NCBI RefSeq assembly: GCF_003600685.1
Contig: NZ_CP032084.1
Span: forward strand, 2,852,001 to 2,916,000
Length of the DNA: 64,000 bases
Direction: 5' to 3'
Source: Achromobacter sp. B7
GTDB lineage: Bacteria > Pseudomonadota > Gammaproteobacteria > Burkholderiales > Burkholderiaceae_B
Shown: positions 1 to 7,822 of the stretch, one piece after another
How positions within the stretch are numbered: the first letter of the stretch is position 1
Layout of the letters: each line of letters starts with the position of its first letter
Translations under genes and position numbers: made by a program
The notes under the pieces: model-generated
Database searches by the model: none
Seen by the model: the letters and a program-made list of their open reading frames with translations, nothing else
Told to the model about the DNA's origin: nothing

Positions 1-1252
1 CGCCAAAGACCTTGGCCACCGCCGTGTCGATCCAAACGAACGGCGTCAGCAGGCCAATGGCCAGCACGGTGCCCGGCACGGCGTAGCCCAGGCTGGCAAT
101 GCGCGCGCAGGCGCGGCCGGGGTTGAAGCCGGCGCTTTCGCGCAGGGTGCGCCCCGCCCACGCCACGATCAGGCCGCATAGCAATGTGACGATGGTGGCG
201 CTGAACGCCACGATCAGCGTGTTCGACAGGCCGTTAATGAGCTGGTCCGATACGCCACCGACCTGGTCCAGGCGCTTATAGGTTTCCACGATCAGATAAA
301 GCGCGGGCGCCACAAAGCCCAGCACCACGGGTATCCACCCCAGCAGCGTGGCGACGGCGGCGGCCGGGCCACGCAGGCGGCGCGGCTGCATCGGGCGCAT
401 GCGCTGCGTGTTGGCATAACGCTGGCGTTTGCGGCCGTGCCGTTCCAGCAGGATCAGGCCGATCACGATGGCCAGCATGGTCAGGGCGATCTGCGCCGCG
501 CCGGCCAAGTCGGAGCGCGTGACCCAGGTGGTATAGACCGAGACGGTCAAGGTCTGCACGCCCAGGAATTCCGAGGCGCCGATGTCGTTCAGCGTTTCCA
601 GTAGCGCCAGGCTCACGCCGACCACGATGGCGGGCCGTGCCAGCGGCAAGGCCACGCGGCAGAACACGGCGATGCGGCCGGCGCCCAGCGTGCGCGCGGC
701 TTCCAGCAGACTGGCCGCCTGCGTCATGAACATCACGCGGGTGCTGAGGTAGACGTAGGGGTACAGCACGAAGCCCAGCACGAAAATCGCGCCATAGATG
801 GAACGCAGGTCGGGCAAGCGGAACTGGCGCGGGCTGTCATAGCCCAGCAGCGCTCGGATGGCGGTCTGGATGGGGCCAATGGGGTGCAGCAGATCCAGGT
901 AGGCGAACGCGATGATGTAGGTGGGCACCGCCAGCGGCAGCAGCAGCGCCCAGGTCAGCACGCGACGCGTGGGGAAGTCGTAAGCGGTCACCAGCCAGGC
1001 GGCGCCCGTCCCCAATAGCGTAACGACCACGCCCACCCCGGCAAGCAGAATGGCCGTGTTCGCAAGCGCCTGCGGCAGCACGTAGCTGGCCAGATGCTGC
1101 CAGTGCGAAAGTTCCCCGCCCAGCGCCCACCAGCCCAGCGTCAGCACCGGGGCCAGGACGGCCAGGGCAATCAGGCCCGCGCCCGCCAGCCAGCCGGCGC
1201 CGCGTTCGGTCCAGCGCAGACGCATCGGCCGGGGCAAAGATTCAGTGTGCAT
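1..1252 (-). CDS. fbpB: Ferric-iron ABC transporter permease, FbpB/SfuB type (3' end beyond window)
   Basis: This inner-membrane permease would pass iron delivered by the periplasmic binding protein FbpA into the cytoplasm. The frame reads unbroken from an ATG at 1252 to the window edge (about 417 codons), so the C-terminus and probably the ATPase gene lie outside. Many hydrophobic segments are visible. A binding-protein-dependent permease loop with an EAA signature (LLEAARTLGAGR) lies near residue 185. A second hydrophobic block follows a basic stretch rich in Arg and Lys, as in the double-length FbpB family with two fused permease halves (usually about 500-560 residues). It lies 113 bp downstream of fbpA in the same orientation, separated by a perfect hairpin. 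Substrate is inferred from fbpA and the Fur-like site. A related Fe/thiamine-type permease is the main alternative. Confidence 0.85.
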   Translation of the reverse strand, partial: MHTESLPRPMRLRWTERGAGWLAGAGLIALAVLAPVLTLGWWALGGELSHWQHLASYVLPQALANTAILLAGVGVVVTLLGTGAAWLVTAYDFPTRRVLTWALLLPLAVPTYIIAFAYLDLLHPIGPIQTAIRALLGYDSPRQFRLPDLRSIYGAIFVLGFVLYPYVYLSTRVMFMTQAASLLEAARTLGAGRIAVFCRVALPLARPAIVVGVSLALLETLNDIGASEFLGVQTLTVSVYTTWVTRSDLAGAAQIALTMLAIVIGLILLERHGRKRQRYANTQRMRPMQPRRLRGPAAAVATLLGWIPVVLGFVAPALYLIVETYKRLDQVGGVSDQLINGLSNTLIVAFSATIVTLLCGLIVAWAGRTLRESAGFNPGRACARIASLGYAVPGTVLAIGLLTPFVWIDTAVAKVFG

Positions 1253-1280
1253 GCTTCAACGTTGATGGCATCAATGGCAA

Positions 1281-1311
1281 GGCCTGTTCCCTTCAAAAAA
1301 GGGAACAGGCC
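1281..1311 (-). terminator. Perfect 13-bp hairpin between fbpA and fbpB
   Basis: The arms at 1281-1293 and 1299-1311 are exact inverse complements with a 5-base loop. No T-run follows on the minus strand, so it is unlikely to be a full terminator. Its place just after the binding-protein gene suggests partial attenuation or 3'-end mRNA stabilisation, which would give more FbpA than permease. Confidence 0.6.
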
Positions 1312-1365
1312 CAATACTGTTCGATGGCCACCGGACGCTTGTGGCGTCAGGCGGCCATCCAGGGA

Positions 1366-2409
1366 TCAGTTGTCGAAGCCGACCTTGTCGACCAATTCGC
1401 TGGCTTGTTTGCGATGCTTGGCGATTTCGGTCAGGGGCAGGGGATCCACCTTCAATTCACCAAAGCTGGCGATGACCGGGTCCAGCTTCACGCCCTTGCG
1501 CACGGGGTATTCGTAATTGGCCTGGGCATACAGTGCCTGGGCCGGTTCGGATACCAGGAAATCCAGCAGCTTGATGGCGTTGGCCTTGTTGGGCGCGTGC
1601 GCGGCCACGGCGGCGCCGCTGACGTTCACGTGCGTGCCACCGCTTTTTTCGCTGGCGAACGTGGGGCGGATGACCTTGATGGCGTCGCCCCATTTGCGGG
1701 CGTCGGTGCCGGGTTCGGCGTTCTTCATGTGGCCGACGTAGTAGGCGTTGGCCAGGCCGATATCGCAAATGCCGCCCAGGATGTCACGCGCCACGTCGCG
1801 GTCGCCACCGGCTGCCTTGCGGGCCAGGTTGGCCTTGACGCCACGCAGCCATTTTTCAGTGGCCTCGGCGCCGTCATGCGCGATCATGGAGGCGACCATG
1901 GCGGTGTTGTAGGGATGCTGACCCGAACGGATGCAGACCTTGCCCTTCCACTTCGGATCGGCCAGGTCTTCGTAGCGGAAAGATTCCAACTTCAAATCCT
2001 TTTCCACGTACAGCACGCGGTCGCGCAACGACAGGGCGTACCACTTGCCGTCGGCGCCGCGCAGATTGGCGGGAATCACGGATTCCAGGGTTTGCGACTT
2101 GATCGATTGCGTCACGCCGCCGTCAACCAGGTCCAGCAAGTTGCCGATGTCCACGGTCATCAGCACGTCGGCGGGCGACTTGGCGCCTTCGGCCTTGACG
2201 CGTTCCAGCAGGCCGTCCTTGACGAATACCGTGTTGACCTTGATGCCGCTTTCCTTGGTGAAGGCGTCCAGCAACGGTTGGATCAGCTTGGGTTCCCGGG
2301 TGGTATACAGGCTGACTTCTTCCGCGGCGTTGGCCGATACGGTGAAGGCGGCGGCGCCGGCCAGCGCCAGGGCGCGCAGCAGCGAATTCAATTGGGGACG
2401 CTTGGTCAT
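1366..2409 (-). CDS. fbpA: Periplasmic ferric-iron-binding protein (FbpA/AfuA/FutA type)
   Basis: This is the solute-binding protein of an iron(III) ABC importer, 347 residues. An N-terminal signal peptide of about 28 residues ends in SANA-AEE. The mature part begins with VSLYTTREPK, typical of the family. A tyrosine pair at residues 223-224 (NAYYVGH) matches the iron-coordinating tyrosines of FbpA-like proteins, and the segment around R129-R131 fits the synergistic-anion region. The start is the ATG at 2409. The gene leads the operon, with the permease 113 bp downstream. A Fur-box-like sequence lies about 80-100 bp upstream, so iron-dependent repression is likely. Confidence in an iron substrate is high from the paired tyrosines. 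Confidence 0.93.
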   Translation of the reverse strand: MTKRPQLNSLLRALALAGAAAFTVSANAAEEVSLYTTREPKLIQPLLDAFTKESGIKVNTVFVKDGLLERVKAEGAKSPADVLMTVDIGNLLDLVDGGVTQSIKSQTLESVIPANLRGADGKWYALSLRDRVLYVEKDLKLESFRYEDLADPKWKGKVCIRSGQHPYNTAMVASMIAHDGAEATEKWLRGVKANLARKAAGGDRDVARDILGGICDIGLANAYYVGHMKNAEPGTDARKWGDAIKVIRPTFASEKSGGTHVNVSGAAVAAHAPNKANAIKLLDFLVSEPAQALYAQANYEYPVRKGVKLDPVIASFGELKVDPLPLTEIAKHRKQASELVDKVGFDN

Positions 2410-2489
2410 GTCGGGAAACTCCGGCTAGGGCTGCAACGGAAAGGGCAGGGTCTTGCAAGCCTTTCCGCTGCTTAAAACAGTCTGCTAAC

Positions 2490-2508
2490 GAAAATGATTA
2501 TCAACTGA
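2490..2508 (-). promoter_or_regulatory. Candidate Fur box upstream of fbpA
   Basis: The first 13 bases (2490-2502, gaaaatgattatc) match the Fur consensus half GATAATGATAATC at 11 of 13 positions, counting the central A/T as a mismatch. The remaining six bases match poorly. It lies in the divergent region between fbpA (minus) and fpr (plus), in an A/T-rich patch of otherwise GC-rich DNA. Iron regulation of fbpA is expected for the family. Confidence 0.55.
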
Positions 2509-2671
2509 GAACGCGACAATAACAGGAAGCAAAGACGCGTTCAACTCTTCGTAAGCGGCACTGTTCCAGCCTTGATTCCTATCAATACGTCATAAGCGTA
2601 TTACGGAATAATGAGACAAGTTCCCAACAAGACCTGTAGAATAGGGACAACCCTAATAAGCGAATTCCGAC

Positions 2672-3448
2672 ATGGCTGCTTTCAACACAGAGCGCGTACT
2701 TAGCGTGCACCACTGGAACGACACCCTGTTCTCCTTCACCACGACGCGTGACGCGGCCTTGCGGTTCCACAACGGCCACTTCGTCATGATCGGCCTGGAA
2801 GTTGAAGGCAAGCCGCTGCTGCGTGCCTACAGTATCGCCAGCGCCAACTACGAAGAAAACCTCGAATTTCTCAGCATCAAGGTGCAAAACGGCCCGCTGA
2901 CGTCGCGGCTGCAGCATCTGAAAGAAGGCGACACCATCCTGGTCAGCCGCAAGCCGGTTGGCACGCTGGTCGTCGACGACCTCAAGCCCGGCAAGCATCT
3001 GTTCCTGTTCGGCACGGGCACCGGCCTGGCGCCATTCATGAGCATCATCAAAGACCCGGACATCTACGAACGCTTCGACAAGGTCATTCTGGTGCATGGC
3101 GTGCGTTGGGTCAGCGAACTGGCCTACGCCGACTTCATTGAGAAAGAACTGCCGAACAATGAATTCTTCGGCGATGTCGTGCGCGAAAAGCTGGTGTATT
3201 ACCCCACCGTCACGCGCGAGCCGTTCCGCAACCAGGGCCGCATCACCGAGCTGATGGAAAACGGCAAACTGTGCGATGACATCGGCATCCCCCAGATCAA
3301 TCCGGAAACCGATCGCGCCATGATCTGCGGTAGCCCGCATATGCTGGCCGACATCAGCGCCATGCTGGACAAGCGCGGCTTCACCGTGTCGCCGGGCGTG
3401 GGTCAGCCGGGTGACTACGTAGTTGAACGCGCATTCGTGGACAAATAA
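2672..3448 (+). CDS. fpr: Ferredoxin--NADP reductase
   Basis: A cytoplasmic FAD enzyme of 258 residues that moves electrons between NADPH and ferredoxin or flavodoxin. The N-terminal beta-barrel carries the FAD-binding motif RAYS at residues 51-54. The C-terminal half has the nucleotide-binding loop GTGTGLAPF at 114-122 and a CGSP segment near residue 219. The protein ends in VERAFVDK, like the short bacterial subclass whose C-terminus covers the flavin. The start is the ATG at 2672. It is a single gene, divergent from fbpA and closed by a strong bidirectional terminator. In related bacteria fpr responds to oxidative stress; I see no clear regulator site here. Confidence 0.95.
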   Translation: MAAFNTERVLSVHHWNDTLFSFTTTRDAALRFHNGHFVMIGLEVEGKPLLRAYSIASANYEENLEFLSIKVQNGPLTSRLQHLKEGDTILVSRKPVGTLVVDDLKPGKHLFLFGTGTGLAPFMSIIKDPDIYERFDKVILVHGVRWVSELAYADFIEKELPNNEFFGDVVREKLVYYPTVTREPFRNQGRITELMENGKLCDDIGIPQINPETDRAMICGSPHMLADISAMLDKRGFTVSPGVGQPGDYVVERAFVDK

Positions 3449-3467
3449 GTCACCGTATTGCGGCAGT

Positions 3468-3500
3468 AAAAAGCCCCATCGCATGCGATGGGGCTTTTTT
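3468..3500. terminator. Bidirectional terminator between fpr and the Bug binding-protein gene
   Basis: A perfect 24-bp palindrome at 3472-3495 (arms agccccatcgca and its complement) is flanked by five A on the left and six T on the right. It can end both fpr (plus) and the convergent minus-strand operon. Confidence 0.9.
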
Positions 3501-3527
3501 ATGTTCGTCAGGCGGAGACGGCGGAGA

Positions 3528-4493
3528 TCATTCCGGTTGAATGCCGGCCTTTTTGATGATGTCGCCCCACTTCTTCGATTCCGCTTGCTGGAAGGCTGCC
3601 AGCTCGTCCGGCGTGGACGTGGCGGCGTCGGTCCCCGTCTGTGCGTAGAACTGCTGGGCCGGCTTGGTCTTGGTGGCCTTCACCAGCAATTCGTTCAGAC
3701 GCTTGACGACATCGGGCGGCGTGCCGGCCGGCGCATAGGCCGCGAACCAATAGCCCATTTCGTAACCCGGCACACCGGCTTCCGCAATCGTCGGCACGTC
3801 GGGCGCCAACGGCGAACGCGCGGTGCCCGTCACGCCCAGCGCGCGCAATTTGCCCGACTTGACCTGCGGCAGGCCGGTAGCGGTGTCGGTGATCATCATG
3901 TCGATCTGGCCGCCCAGCAGGTCGGTGACCGCCAGCGGGTTGCTCTTGTACGGCACATGCAGCAGCTGCACGCCCGCCATCTGCTGCAACAGTTCGCCTG
4001 CGATCCGGCTGCTGGAGCTGCCGCTGCCAAAACTCAGCTTGCCCGGTGACTTCTTGGCTTGCGCCAGGAAGTCTCCCACCGTCTTGGCCTGCGAATTGGG
4101 GTTCACCACCATGATCTGGCCGCCTTTGCCCAATAGCGAGATCGGCGCAAAGTCCTTGACCGGCTGGTAGGTCAGCGATTTGTACAGATGTTCGTTGGCG
4201 GCGTGCGTGGTGTTGGTGGTGATGAGTACGGTGTAGCCGTCGGGCGCGGCGCGCGCGCCCGCCGCGGCGCCGATCATTGCGCTGGCACCCGGCTTGTTTT
4301 CAATGACGACCGCCTGACCGGTCTGCTCGGTGACACCCTGGCCAATCGCGCGGCCGATCTGGTCGGTGGCGCTGCCGGCCGCAAAGGGCACGATGAACGT
4401 GATCGGCTTGGTGGGGAACGACTGGGCCAGCGCGGTCAGGGGCAGGGCGGCGGCCAGCAACAAGGCCAGGCGGCCCTTCGATGAAATTCGCAT
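3528..4493 (-). CDS. Tripartite tricarboxylate transporter (Bug family) binding protein
   Basis: A periplasmic solute-binding protein of 321 residues. A signal peptide of about 23 residues ends at ALAQ. The mature N-terminus FPTKPITFIVPFAAGS and the later APDGYT and DLLGGQIDMM segments are hallmarks of Bug proteins. These bind carboxylates and related small acids for TctAB-type carriers. No TctA or TctB membrane genes lie nearby, as is common in Achromobacter and Bordetella, where Bug proteins are greatly expanded. It is the last gene of a minus-strand operon behind the AtuA-like pair (43-bp gap), so its ligand is probably the substrate of those enzymes. The specific ligand cannot be read from the sequence. 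Confidence 0.9.
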   Translation of the reverse strand: MRISSKGRLALLLAAALPLTALAQSFPTKPITFIVPFAAGSATDQIGRAIGQGVTEQTGQAVVIENKPGASAMIGAAAGARAAPDGYTVLITTNTTHAANEHLYKSLTYQPVKDFAPISLLGKGGQIMVVNPNSQAKTVGDFLAQAKKSPGKLSFGSGSSSSRIAGELLQQMAGVQLLHVPYKSNPLAVTDLLGGQIDMMITDTATGLPQVKSGKLRALGVTGTARSPLAPDVPTIAEAGVPGYEMGYWFAAYAPAGTPPDVVKRLNELLVKATKTKPAQQFYAQTGTDAATSTPDELAAFQQAESKKWGDIIKKAGIQPE

Positions 4494-4535
4494 GTTGTGT
4501 CTCCTGTGATGCTTTTTTTATAAGGGGTGGAAAAA

Positions 4536-4922
4536 TCAGGCGGCCGCTGGGCGGTCACCGGGTACGTCTGGCAGCCGGCGTGCCAGTTCAGGGCTGACCT
4601 CCACCGTCAGGTCCAGCAATCGAAAAGACAGGCTCTTGCCGTGCGTGTCCAGGTTCAGGGCATCGTTTACACCGCCGTCCAGCACGCCTTCCAGTACGAA
4701 ATTCATGGCGTGCAATGTCGGCAGCAGATAGCGCGTGACGCGCGCGGGGTGGCGATACGCAAACCACTCGGCCACGCGCGCTTCAGTCACTTGGGACACC
4801 AGCACGTCGTAGCACTCCGGGTCCCAGGCGATCAGGCTCAGGTTCGAGATGTCGCCCTTGTCGCCCGAACGGCTATGGGCCAGGCGGTACAGCGGCACGG
4901 CCTGCATGTGGGAAGAATTCAT
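4536..4922 (-). CDS. Small AtuA-associated protein (AtuA C-terminal-like domain)
   Basis: A 128-residue soluble protein. The core (YRLAHSRSGDKGDISNLSLI near residues 12-31) matches the domain found at the C-terminus of AtuA-type proteins or encoded as a separate partner next to DUF1446 proteins. The start ATG at 4922 overlaps the stop of the DUF1446 gene in an ATGA, so the two are translationally coupled and probably form a complex. AtuA is linked to acyclic terpene catabolism in Pseudomonas. The substrate here is not established. Confidence 0.8.
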   Translation of the reverse strand: MNSSHMQAVPLYRLAHSRSGDKGDISNLSLIAWDPECYDVLVSQVTEARVAEWFAYRHPARVTRYLLPTLHAMNFVLEGVLDGGVNDALNLDTHGKSLSFRLLDLTVEVSPELARRLPDVPGDRPAAA

Positions 4923-6277
4923 GGCGCGATGGCCTCCAGGAAAGTCCAGCCGCTGTGCACGGCATCGCGGGCGATGGTGCAGGACACCATGTTCAGACGC
5001 GGGCGCAACGCGGTGCGCACGCCGCCGCCGCCAGCCGGGCCGCAGGTGTACAACGCGGTCACTTCGCGCAGGATGCGTTCGGCTTGGGCGCGGTCGGCGT
5101 GTTCGCCAGCCAGGCGCAGGCGCACGTCGCGCGCATGCGAGTCGGGCAGGGAGCGCCGCATTTCGCCCGCGTCATCGCCCAGGATGCTGATCGCGCCGAT
5201 CAGGTCGGCGCGTAGAGTGAAGCCGGACCCAAGCCGCTTTTGCACGATGTCCGCTGCCAGACGCGCGCGGGCTTCCGCTTGCACACCCGCGTAGGAAATC
5301 TCGGCTTCGGCCAACCAGCCGCCTCGGTAGCAGACGTTGACCTTGAGCTCGTCCGGGCGGGCGTGGCCCGTAATGCCGTGCACCGCGACGCGGTTGCCGC
5401 CCAGTTCCACAACGCGAGCCTGGCTCAGGTCCGCCACCACATCGGGTGTCAGGTAGCGCGCCGGGTCGTGGACTTCGTACAGCAGTTGTTCCTTCACCGT
5501 GCGCGCGTCCACGGCGCCGCCCGTGCCATCCGCCTTGCTGATGACGAATTCCCCGTCGGCATGGATTTGCGCAATCGGAAAGCCCGCCGCGTGCACGTCG
5601 GGCACTTCTTTCAAACCGGGCACGCAGAAATAGCCGCCCGTCACTTGCAAGCCGCACTCCAACATGTGGCCGGCCATGGTGGCGCGACCCAGGCGCGGCC
5701 AGTCCGCCGCGTCCCAGCCAAAGTGAGCCAGGGCGGGGCCCAGCGTCAACGAAGGGTCCGCCACACGGCCCGCCACGACGATCTGGGCGCCGGCCATCAG
5801 CGCTTGCGCGATCTCGGTGGCCCCCAGATAGGCGGTTGCGCTGACGACATCGTGTCCCGTCAGCGCGTCGCCCAGCCGCTCTTGTAGCAGCGCACGTTGC
5901 TCCGGCGTGTTCAACGCATCGCCGTAGACGACGGCGATGCGCGGCGTGGGCAGGCCCTGTTCGCGCGCAATGGCGGCAATGCGCCGGGCGGCGGCTTCCG
6001 GGTTGGCCGCGCCAAAGTTGCTGACAATGTTGATGCCATGGCGCAGGCAGTCGGCCAGCACGGGCGACACCAGGTCGTCCAGCAGCGGCTCGTAGCCGCG
6101 ATTGGGGTCGTCGTTGCGTGCCAGTTGCGCCAGCGCCAGCGTGCGCTCGGCCAGTGTTTCGAAGATCAGCGTGCCGCCGCCCTGGGCGGCCAACGTGCGC
6201 ACCACGGCGGCGGCGCCGTCGCTGCGGTCGCCGGAAAAGCCAGAGGCGCAGCCGATAAGCAGGGGAGATTGAGGCAT
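4919..6277 (-). CDS. DUF1446 / acyclic terpene utilization AtuA-family protein
   Basis: A cytoplasmic protein of about 452 residues beginning MPQSPLLIGCASGFSGDRSD at the ATG at 6277. The frame extends ten codons upstream to a TTG at 6307, but the family usually begins close to the LLIGCASGFSGDR segment. Conserved DUF1446 features include NFGAANPEAAA and the Gly-rich segment GPAGGGGVRTALRP near the C-terminus. In Pseudomonas citronellolis-type clusters AtuA is needed for terpene degradation, but no biochemical reaction is well assigned. Here the usual C-terminal domain is a separate gene overlapping by 4 bp. The operon continues into a Bug binding protein and is divergent from a LysR regulator, suggesting uptake and breakdown of an unknown organic acid. 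Confidence 0.82.
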   Translation of the reverse strand: MPQSPLLIGCASGFSGDRSDGAAAVVRTLAAQGGGTLIFETLAERTLALAQLARNDDPNRGYEPLLDDLVSPVLADCLRHGINIVSNFGAANPEAAARRIAAIAREQGLPTPRIAVVYGDALNTPEQRALLQERLGDALTGHDVVSATAYLGATEIAQALMAGAQIVVAGRVADPSLTLGPALAHFGWDAADWPRLGRATMAGHMLECGLQVTGGYFCVPGLKEVPDVHAAGFPIAQIHADGEFVISKADGTGGAVDARTVKEQLLYEVHDPARYLTPDVVADLSQARVVELGGNRVAVHGITGHARPDELKVNVCYRGGWLAEAEISYAGVQAEARARLAADIVQKRLGSGFTLRADLIGAISILGDDAGEMRRSLPDSHARDVRLRLAGEHADRAQAERILREVTALYTCGPAGGGGVRTALRPRLNMVSCTIARDAVHSGWTFLEAIAP

Positions 6278-6352
6278 AGGGGGTCCAGTCGGGCCTTGCG
6301 ATGTCAAGCCACTATAGGCATGCGCCCATCATCCGTAAAATAGAAAGATCGG

Positions 6353-6362
6353 ATCAATTGAT
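6353..6362. promoter_or_regulatory. Possible LysR operator between the atuA-like operon and its regulator
   Basis: A perfect 10-bp palindrome atcaattgat lies 12 bases before the LysR start in the short divergent region. It would overlap the regulator's ribosome-binding region and fits an autoregulatory site. The evidence is symmetry and position only. Confidence 0.3.
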
Positions 6363-6373
6363 AGAGAAAAGCC

Positions 6374-7288
6374 ATGAATCTATCCGCCCGGCAGTTACGC
6401 GCGTTTGTCGCCCTGGCCGACGAACGCCATTTCACGCGCGCAGCCCAGCGCTGCCACCTGACGCAGCCGGCGTTCAGCGCCCTGATCCGCCAGCTGGAAG
6501 ACAGCGCCGGCCTGCGGCTGTTCGACCGCAATACCCGCCACGTCGAATTGACCGCCGAAGGGCGGGTGCTGGACGCCTCGGCCCGCCGACTGCTGGCGGA
6601 TATGGACCTGGTCATGGAAGACATGCGGGACCATGCGGCGCGTCGACGCGGCCGGGTTGCCTTGGCCGCGCTGCCGTCGCTGGCGGCGGGCTGGTTGCCG
6701 GGCCTGCTGGCGCGCTTTGGGCAAGCACACCCCGGTATCGTGGTGGATCTGCGCGATGCCTTGCTGGACCCGTGCCTGGACATGGTCCAAAGCGGGCAAG
6801 TGGATTTCGCCCTGGCATCGCGGCGCGCCGACATGACCGACCTGGACAGCGAATTCCTGCACGCCGACCGCTACTTCCTGGTGTGCCGGGCCGACCACCC
6901 GCTGGCGACCCAGCCCCGCGTCCGGCTGCGCGATATCGCAAAATACCCCGTCATCCAGCTTGCGCGCGGCAGCAGTGTGCGCAAACATCTGGACGAAGCG
7001 TTCGGTGCCGACGCGCCCTTGCCAGTATTTGAAGTCGAGCATCTGGCCACTGTGACCGGCCTGGTCCGTGCCGGCCTGGGCGTATGCGTTGTGCCCGCCA
7101 TGACGCTTTTTCACTTTGCCAGCAATGACTTGCGCGTGGTGCCTCTGGCGGGTCGCGCATTGACCCGGCCGCTGTACCTGGTGCAGCGCCGTGGCCGCAG
7201 CCTGTCGGTTGCGGCGCAGGCGCTGGCCGACTTGCTGATCGCGCATCGCGGCGATATTGGCGGGGCCGGCCATCAGCCGTCTGCATGA
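6374..7288 (+). CDS. LysR-family transcriptional regulator of the AtuA-like operon
   Basis: A 304-residue LysR protein. The N-terminal winged helix-turn-helix reads LSARQLRAFVALADERHFTR then AAQRCHLTQPAFSALIRQLE (residues 2-42), followed by the LysR substrate-binding fold. The start ATG at 6374 sits 96 bp from the divergent DUF1446 gene. This is the typical LysR arrangement in which the regulator controls the neighbouring catabolic operon and itself. The inducer is unknown and probably the substrate or an intermediate of that operon. Confidence 0.9.
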   Translation: MNLSARQLRAFVALADERHFTRAAQRCHLTQPAFSALIRQLEDSAGLRLFDRNTRHVELTAEGRVLDASARRLLADMDLVMEDMRDHAARRRGRVALAALPSLAAGWLPGLLARFGQAHPGIVVDLRDALLDPCLDMVQSGQVDFALASRRADMTDLDSEFLHADRYFLVCRADHPLATQPRVRLRDIAKYPVIQLARGSSVRKHLDEAFGADAPLPVFEVEHLATVTGLVRAGLGVCVVPAMTLFHFASNDLRVVPLAGRALTRPLYLVQRRGRSLSVAAQALADLLIAHRGDIGGAGHQPSA

Positions 7289-7397
7289 AACCGGATTTCG
7301 TCCGTGCCTGCGTCATCCGGCCACTTTCGCAAATGTCTATTGCTGGATAAACTTCGATAGTTGTAGCTTTCTATCCGTCAACCGAAGGATTCCGCCC

Positions 7398-7784
7398 ATG
7401 AGCAAGCAAATCATCCATACCGACGCAGCGCCCGCCGCCGTTGGCCCTTACTCGCAAGCGGTTGCCGTTACCGGCACCAAGACTGTCTACTTGTCGGGCC
7501 AGATCGGCCTGGAGCCGGGCACGGGCGATCTGGTCTCTGAAAACTTCGACGCGCAAGTGCGTCAGGCCTTCGCCAACATGCAGGCCGTAATCACCGAAGC
7601 CGGCGGCACGCTGGACAACGTCGTCAAGCTGACCTTGTTCCTGACCGACCTGGGCAAATTCACCGCCGCCAATTCCATCATGGCCGAGATCATTCCGCAG
7701 CCGTTCCCGGCCCGCTCGACGATTGGCGTGGCCAGCCTGCCCAAGGGCGCGCAGTTTGAAGTCGAAGCCATCATGGTTCTGTAA
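7398..7784 (+). CDS. ridA: RidA-family imine/enamine deaminase
   Basis: A 128-residue cytoplasmic enzyme that hydrolyses reactive enamine/imine intermediates such as 2-aminoacrylate, protecting pyridoxal-phosphate enzymes. Family landmarks are APAAVGPYSQAV (residues 11-22), YLSGQIGLEP (31-40), the catalytic arginine R106 in FPARSTIGV, and E121 near the end. The ATG at 7398 is used because the frame further upstream lacks family similarity. It follows the LysR gene by 109 bp and precedes recG by 38 bp on the same strand. Confidence 0.95.
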   Translation: MSKQIIHTDAAPAAVGPYSQAVAVTGTKTVYLSGQIGLEPGTGDLVSENFDAQVRQAFANMQAVITEAGGTLDNVVKLTLFLTDLGKFTAANSIMAEIIPQPFPARSTIGVASLPKGAQFEVEAIMVL

Positions 7785-7822
7785 GGCGGCCCCGTACGCA
7801 GCATTCCGAGGTTCGTTTCTTG

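Noticed and set aside
1324..2475. Long plus-strand open frame over fbpA
   Set aside because: Antisense shadow of a well-supported gene; its product is rich in Gly, Gln and His with no recognisable domain, a common artefact in GC-rich DNA.
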